A stretch of DNA of 64,000 nt from Ruicaihuangia caeni (GTDB lineage: Bacteria > Actinomycetota > Actinomycetes > Actinomycetales > Microbacteriaceae): contig NZ_JASATX010000001.1 of NCBI RefSeq assembly GCF_029952955.1, positions 806,001-870,000 of the forward strand. Reading direction: 5' to 3'. This document shows, piece by piece, positions 61,711 through 64,000 of the stretch. The translations under genes and the position numbers were made by a program. Each line of letters begins with the position of its first letter. The first letter of the stretch is position 1. Under the pieces are notes generated by a model. That model was not told the DNA's origin, made no database searches, and saw nothing but the letters and a program-made list of their open reading frames with translations.

Positions 61711-62586
61711 ATGAACGGCCAATCGGCGGCTCAAGAACTGCTGATCGTCACTGGCATGTCGGGCGCGGGCCGGTCCACCGTGGCCAAGGCGCTCGAGGAC
61801 CTGGGCTGGTACGTGGTCGACAACCTGCCGCCGGTCATGCTTCGTCCGCTCACGGAGCTCGCCGAGAAGGCGGGGAGCGCGATCCCCAAGTTGGCCGCTG
61901 TCGTCGATGTGCGCGGCGGGCGGCTCTTCGCCGATGCGCAAGAAGCCATTACGGCGCTTCGCGACAACTCGAACGTGCGAATGCTCTTCCTGGAAGCCAC
62001 TGACAGCGCCCTCGTGCGCCGCTTCGAGCAAGTGCGCCGGCCCCACCCGCTCCAGGAGAACGGCACCCTGCTCGACGGTATCGTCGCTGAGCGACGACGG
62101 CTCTCGGAACTTCGCGACGCCAGCGACATCATCATCGACACGACCGACTTCAACATCCACCAGCTCGCCACCACGATCCAGGAGAAGTTCGCCGAGGCCG
62201 ACGCGCCCGGCGTCAAGGTCACCCTGGTGAGCTTCGGGTACAAGTACGGCTTGCCCCAGGATGCCGACCTGGTCGCCGATGCCCGCTTCCTCCCGAATCC
62301 GTTCTGGACGCCTGAACTGCGCGACCATAACGGCACCGAGCCCCAAGTGAGCGACTACGTGCTGGCACAGGATGGCGCTCGCCAGTTCATCGACACCTAC
62401 GCGGCCGCGCTGGAACCGGTCCTCGCCGGGTACCAGCGGGAGAACAAGCGGCACGCGACCATCGCCATCGGCTGCACCGGCGGAAAGCACCGCTCCGTGG
62501 CCCTCGTCGAGGAGCTCGCGACCATGCTGCGCGGGCTGCCCGGGGTGGGAGTCAGCATCCGTCACCGGGATCTTGGCCGAGAATAG
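61711..62586 (+). CDS. rapZ: RapZ/YvcJ family nucleotide-binding protein
   Basis: 291-residue P-loop protein. In E. coli RapZ is an RNase adaptor for the glucosamine-sensing small RNA; the role in actinobacteria is less clear. The P-loop is [20 protein letters not shown] (residues about 13-32), with arginine where lysine is usual; this is seen in other actinobacterial members. [11 protein letters not shown], the DTTDF segment and the C-terminal [17 protein letters not shown] are conserved. ATG 61711 has AGGGGAGAGGG upstream and is preferred over longer frames inside uvrC. The usual next gene, yvcK, is absent, and whiA follows directly. Confidence 0.94.
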   Translation: MNGQSAAQELLIVTGMSGAGRSTVAKALEDLGWYVVDNLPPVMLRPLTELAEKAGSAIPKLAAVVDVRGGRLFADAQEAITALRDNSNVRMLFLEATDSALVRRFEQVRRPHPLQENGTLLDGIVAERRRLSELRDASDIIIDTTDFNIHQLATTIQEKFAEADAPGVKVTLVSFGYKYGLPQDADLVADARFLPNPFWTPELRDHNGTEPQVSDYVLAQDGARQFIDTYAAALEPVLAGYQRENKRHATIAIGCTGGKHRSVALVEELATMLRGLPGVGVSIRHRDLGRE

Positions 62587-62589
62587 ACT
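62584..62589 (+). promoter_or_regulatory. Putative -10 element (TAGACT) for whiA, built on the rapZ stop
   Basis: TAGACT overlaps the rapZ stop codon. The leader to GTG 62633 would be about 37 bases and includes AAAGGAAG as ribosome site. Confidence 0.4.
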
Positions 62590-62632
62590 CTTCGGCCGAT
62601 CCCGCACCCGCGCTCTCAGCAAAGGAAGACCA

Positions 62633-63613
62633 GTGGCACTCACCGCAGACGTCAAAGCAGAACTGCTCACCACGCGCACCGCTGCGACAGCGGAGCGGGC
62701 AGCGGAACTCGCGACCATCCTGCGCTTCGCCGGTGGACTTCACGTGATCTCGAGCCGAATCGCCATCGAAGCCGAGCTCGACTCCGCCGAGCTCGCGCGT
62801 CGAGTGCGCCAGAGCATCGCCGAGCTCTACGGCGTGCGCAGCGAGCTCCGCCTCATCTCAACACCGGGCGTAGGCCGGGGCGGCACTCACTTGGTGCGCG
62901 TGCTCGAGGGCGGCGAGACGCTCGCACGGCAGACGGGACTGCTCGATGCGCGGCGTCGACCGATCCGTGGCCTGCCGAACCGATTGACCACGGGCGCCAG
63001 GCCAGAGCTCGCAGCCGTGTGGCGCGGCGCTTTCCTCGCCGCTGGTTCGCTGACCGACCCGGGTCGCTCAGCGTCGCTCGAGCTCGTCTGCCCGGGCAAT
63101 GAAGCCGCGATGGCGCTTGTGGGCGCAGCCGGCCGTCTCGAACTGCCCGCCAAGGCGCGCGAAGTACGCGGCGTGCACCGCGTCGTGATCCGCGACGGCG
63201 AAGCGATCGCGTCGATGCTGCGGCTCATGGGGGCGAGCGCAACGGTCGACGAGTGGGAGCGCCTGCGCCAGCGTCGTGAAGTGCGTGCGAACGCGAACCG
63301 GCTGGTCAACTTCGACGACGCGAACCTGCGTCGCTCGGCGCAGGCCGCTGTGGCGGCGTGCGCTCGCGTCGAGCGCGCCCTCGAGATCCTCGGCGACGAC
63401 GTGCCCGAGCACCTGCGATACGCGGGCGAGCTGCGTCTCCAGCACCGCGAGGCGAGCCTCGACGAGCTCGGTCACCAGGCGCAGCCTCCGATGACGAAGG
63501 ACGCGGTCGCCGGGCGCATCCGTCGTCTCCTGGCGATGGCCGACAAGCGCGCCGCCGAGCTCGGCGTGCCGAGCACCGAGGCCGTACTGGGCAGCGACCT
63601 CGACGGGGCCTGA
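62633..63613 (+). CDS. whiA: Sporulation-type regulator WhiA
   Basis: DNA-binding protein that in Streptomyces controls cell division genes together with WhiB; it is present in non-sporulating actinobacteria too. The 326 residues have an N-terminal domain with a degenerate LAGLIDADG homing-endonuclease fold ([34 protein letters not shown]) and a C-terminal helix-turn-helix (about 265-320, with [13 protein letters not shown] after it). GTG 62633 has AAAGGAAG upstream; the longer frame runs into rapZ. Linkage to uvrC-rapZ is ancient and conserved. Confidence 0.95.
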   Translation: MALTADVKAELLTTRTAATAERAAELATILRFAGGLHVISSRIAIEAELDSAELARRVRQSIAELYGVRSELRLISTPGVGRGGTHLVRVLEGGETLARQTGLLDARRRPIRGLPNRLTTGARPELAAVWRGAFLAAGSLTDPGRSASLELVCPGNEAAMALVGAAGRLELPAKAREVRGVHRVVIRDGEAIASMLRLMGASATVDEWERLRQRREVRANANRLVNFDDANLRRSAQAAVAACARVERALEILGDDVPEHLRYAGELRLQHREASLDELGHQAQPPMTKDAVAGRIRRLLAMADKRAAELGVPSTEAVLGSDLDGA

Positions 63614-63662
63614 GCGGCTGGGCATTCCCGCCCAATTCCGGACGCAGCCGAGCACGCCTCAG

Positions 63663-63668
63663 TAGACT
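63663..63668 (+). promoter_or_regulatory. Putative -10 element for the superoxide dismutase gene
   Basis: TAGACT lies 54 bases before ATG 63723. The leader carries TAGGAGAT as ribosome site. The 109-base gap shows no clear terminator for whiA. Confidence 0.4.
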
Positions 63669-63722
63669 CGAAGACGCGCCCGCCGCTTCGACGTGCGGGA
63701 TTCGAATCGCTAGGAGATACAG

Positions 63723-64000
63723 ATGGCTGCGTACACCCTGCCCGACCTCGCCTATGACTACTCGGCGCTCGAGCCGAGCATCAGCGGCGCCATCATGGAA
63801 CTGCATCACTCTAAGCACCACCAGGCCTACGTCACCGGCGCGAACACCGCACTCGAGAAGCTCGCCGAGGCCCGCGACAACAACGACTTCGCAAACGTCA
63901 ACCGCCTCGAGAAGGATCTCGCCTTCAACCTCGGCGGCCACGTGAACCACTCGGTGTTCTGGACGAACATGTCGCCCGACGGCGGCGACAAGCCCACCGG
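63723..64000 (+). CDS. sodA: Superoxide dismutase (Mn/Fe type), N-terminal part (3' end outside window)
   Basis: Converts superoxide to oxygen and hydrogen peroxide. Only the first 92 residues are in the window. They match the Mn/Fe family: [31 protein letters not shown] with the first metal histidine, then [18 protein letters not shown] with the second. The later ligands (aspartate and histidine) lie beyond the edge, so Mn versus Fe cannot be judged. AGGAGA before ATG 63723 is a good ribosome site. High-expression codon bias is visible. Confidence 0.95.
   Translation, partial: MAAYTLPDLAYDYSALEPSISGAIMELHHSKHHQAYVTGANTALEKLAEARDNNDFANVNRLEKDLAFNLGGHVNHSVFWTNMSPDGGDKPT

Noticed and set aside
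1-64000. CRISPR array, insertion sequences, rRNA, prophage or plasmid origin
   Set aside because: No regularly spaced repeats, transposase, integrase, phage structural genes or rRNA sequences were recognised.

Overview
The window is a high-GC actinobacterial chromosome segment, most likely from the family Microbacteriaceae. The evidence is gene content and order: a joint hisE-G-F-I / trpE-C-B-A run carrying the two actinobacterial small membrane proteins (TIGR02234 and HGxxPAAW families), an ANTAR regulator, whiA, a PriA without helicase motifs, many GTG and leaderless starts, and strong use of GCATCC/GGATGC words. The species cannot be named from sequence alone. No insertion sequence, prophage, CRISPR array or rRNA was seen, and no stretch over 300 bases lacks a gene.

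Layout. 1-7.8 kb: coaBC (5' end cut off), metK, priA, fmt, rsmB, rpe and an FKBP isomerase. 7.9-16.6 kb: hisE, hisG, hisF, hisI, trpE, a Trp-associated membrane protein, the HGxxPAAW protein, trpC, trpB, trpA and lgt, nearly all overlapping or a few bases apart. 16.9-24.6 kb: gltB-gltD and pyk, ending in a long perfect hairpin facing a minus-strand tRNA-Leu(CAA). 24.8-30.7 kb: an ANTAR regulator (PdtaR-like), a hotdog thioesterase, polA, an HPr protein and a DUF885 protein.

30.7-44.8 kb is accessory and is the most interesting part: a compact type VII secretion-like locus. It has two WXG100-size proteins and two unrecognised proteins in one minus-strand operon. Divergent from it is a 1600-residue ATPase with tandem FHA domains, a membrane hairpin and three FtsK-type domains (EssC architecture). 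Next come an EmbR-like regulator (winged helix, BTAD, FHA), a VWA protein, a Ser/Thr kinase-like protein, two single-pass proteins with PknH-type sensor-like ectodomains, and a six-helix DUF2510 protein. EccB, EccD, EccE, MycP and the Firmicutes EsaA/EssA/EssB partners are not seen. The parts suggest a phosphorylation circuit (sensors, kinase, FHA readers) controlling a reduced secretion machine.

45.0-46.6 kb: rpsA with its own promoter and terminator. 46.6-53.2 kb: a second accessory block, apparently a catabolic cassette: a TetR regulator, a promoter with an overlapping 17-bp palindrome, a YtcJ-type amidohydrolase, a 48-residue membrane protein, an NCS1 permease and two FAD amine-oxidase-type enzymes. 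53.2-64 kb: DUF4126 protein (minus), then coaE, uvrB, uvrA, uvrC, rapZ, whiA and the start of a superoxide dismutase gene.

Regulation visible in the sequence: seven genes have a -10-like hexamer 6-8 bases before the start codon (leaderless), and five genes have a TAGACT/TAGGCT hexamer whose first three bases are the stop codon of the gene before.
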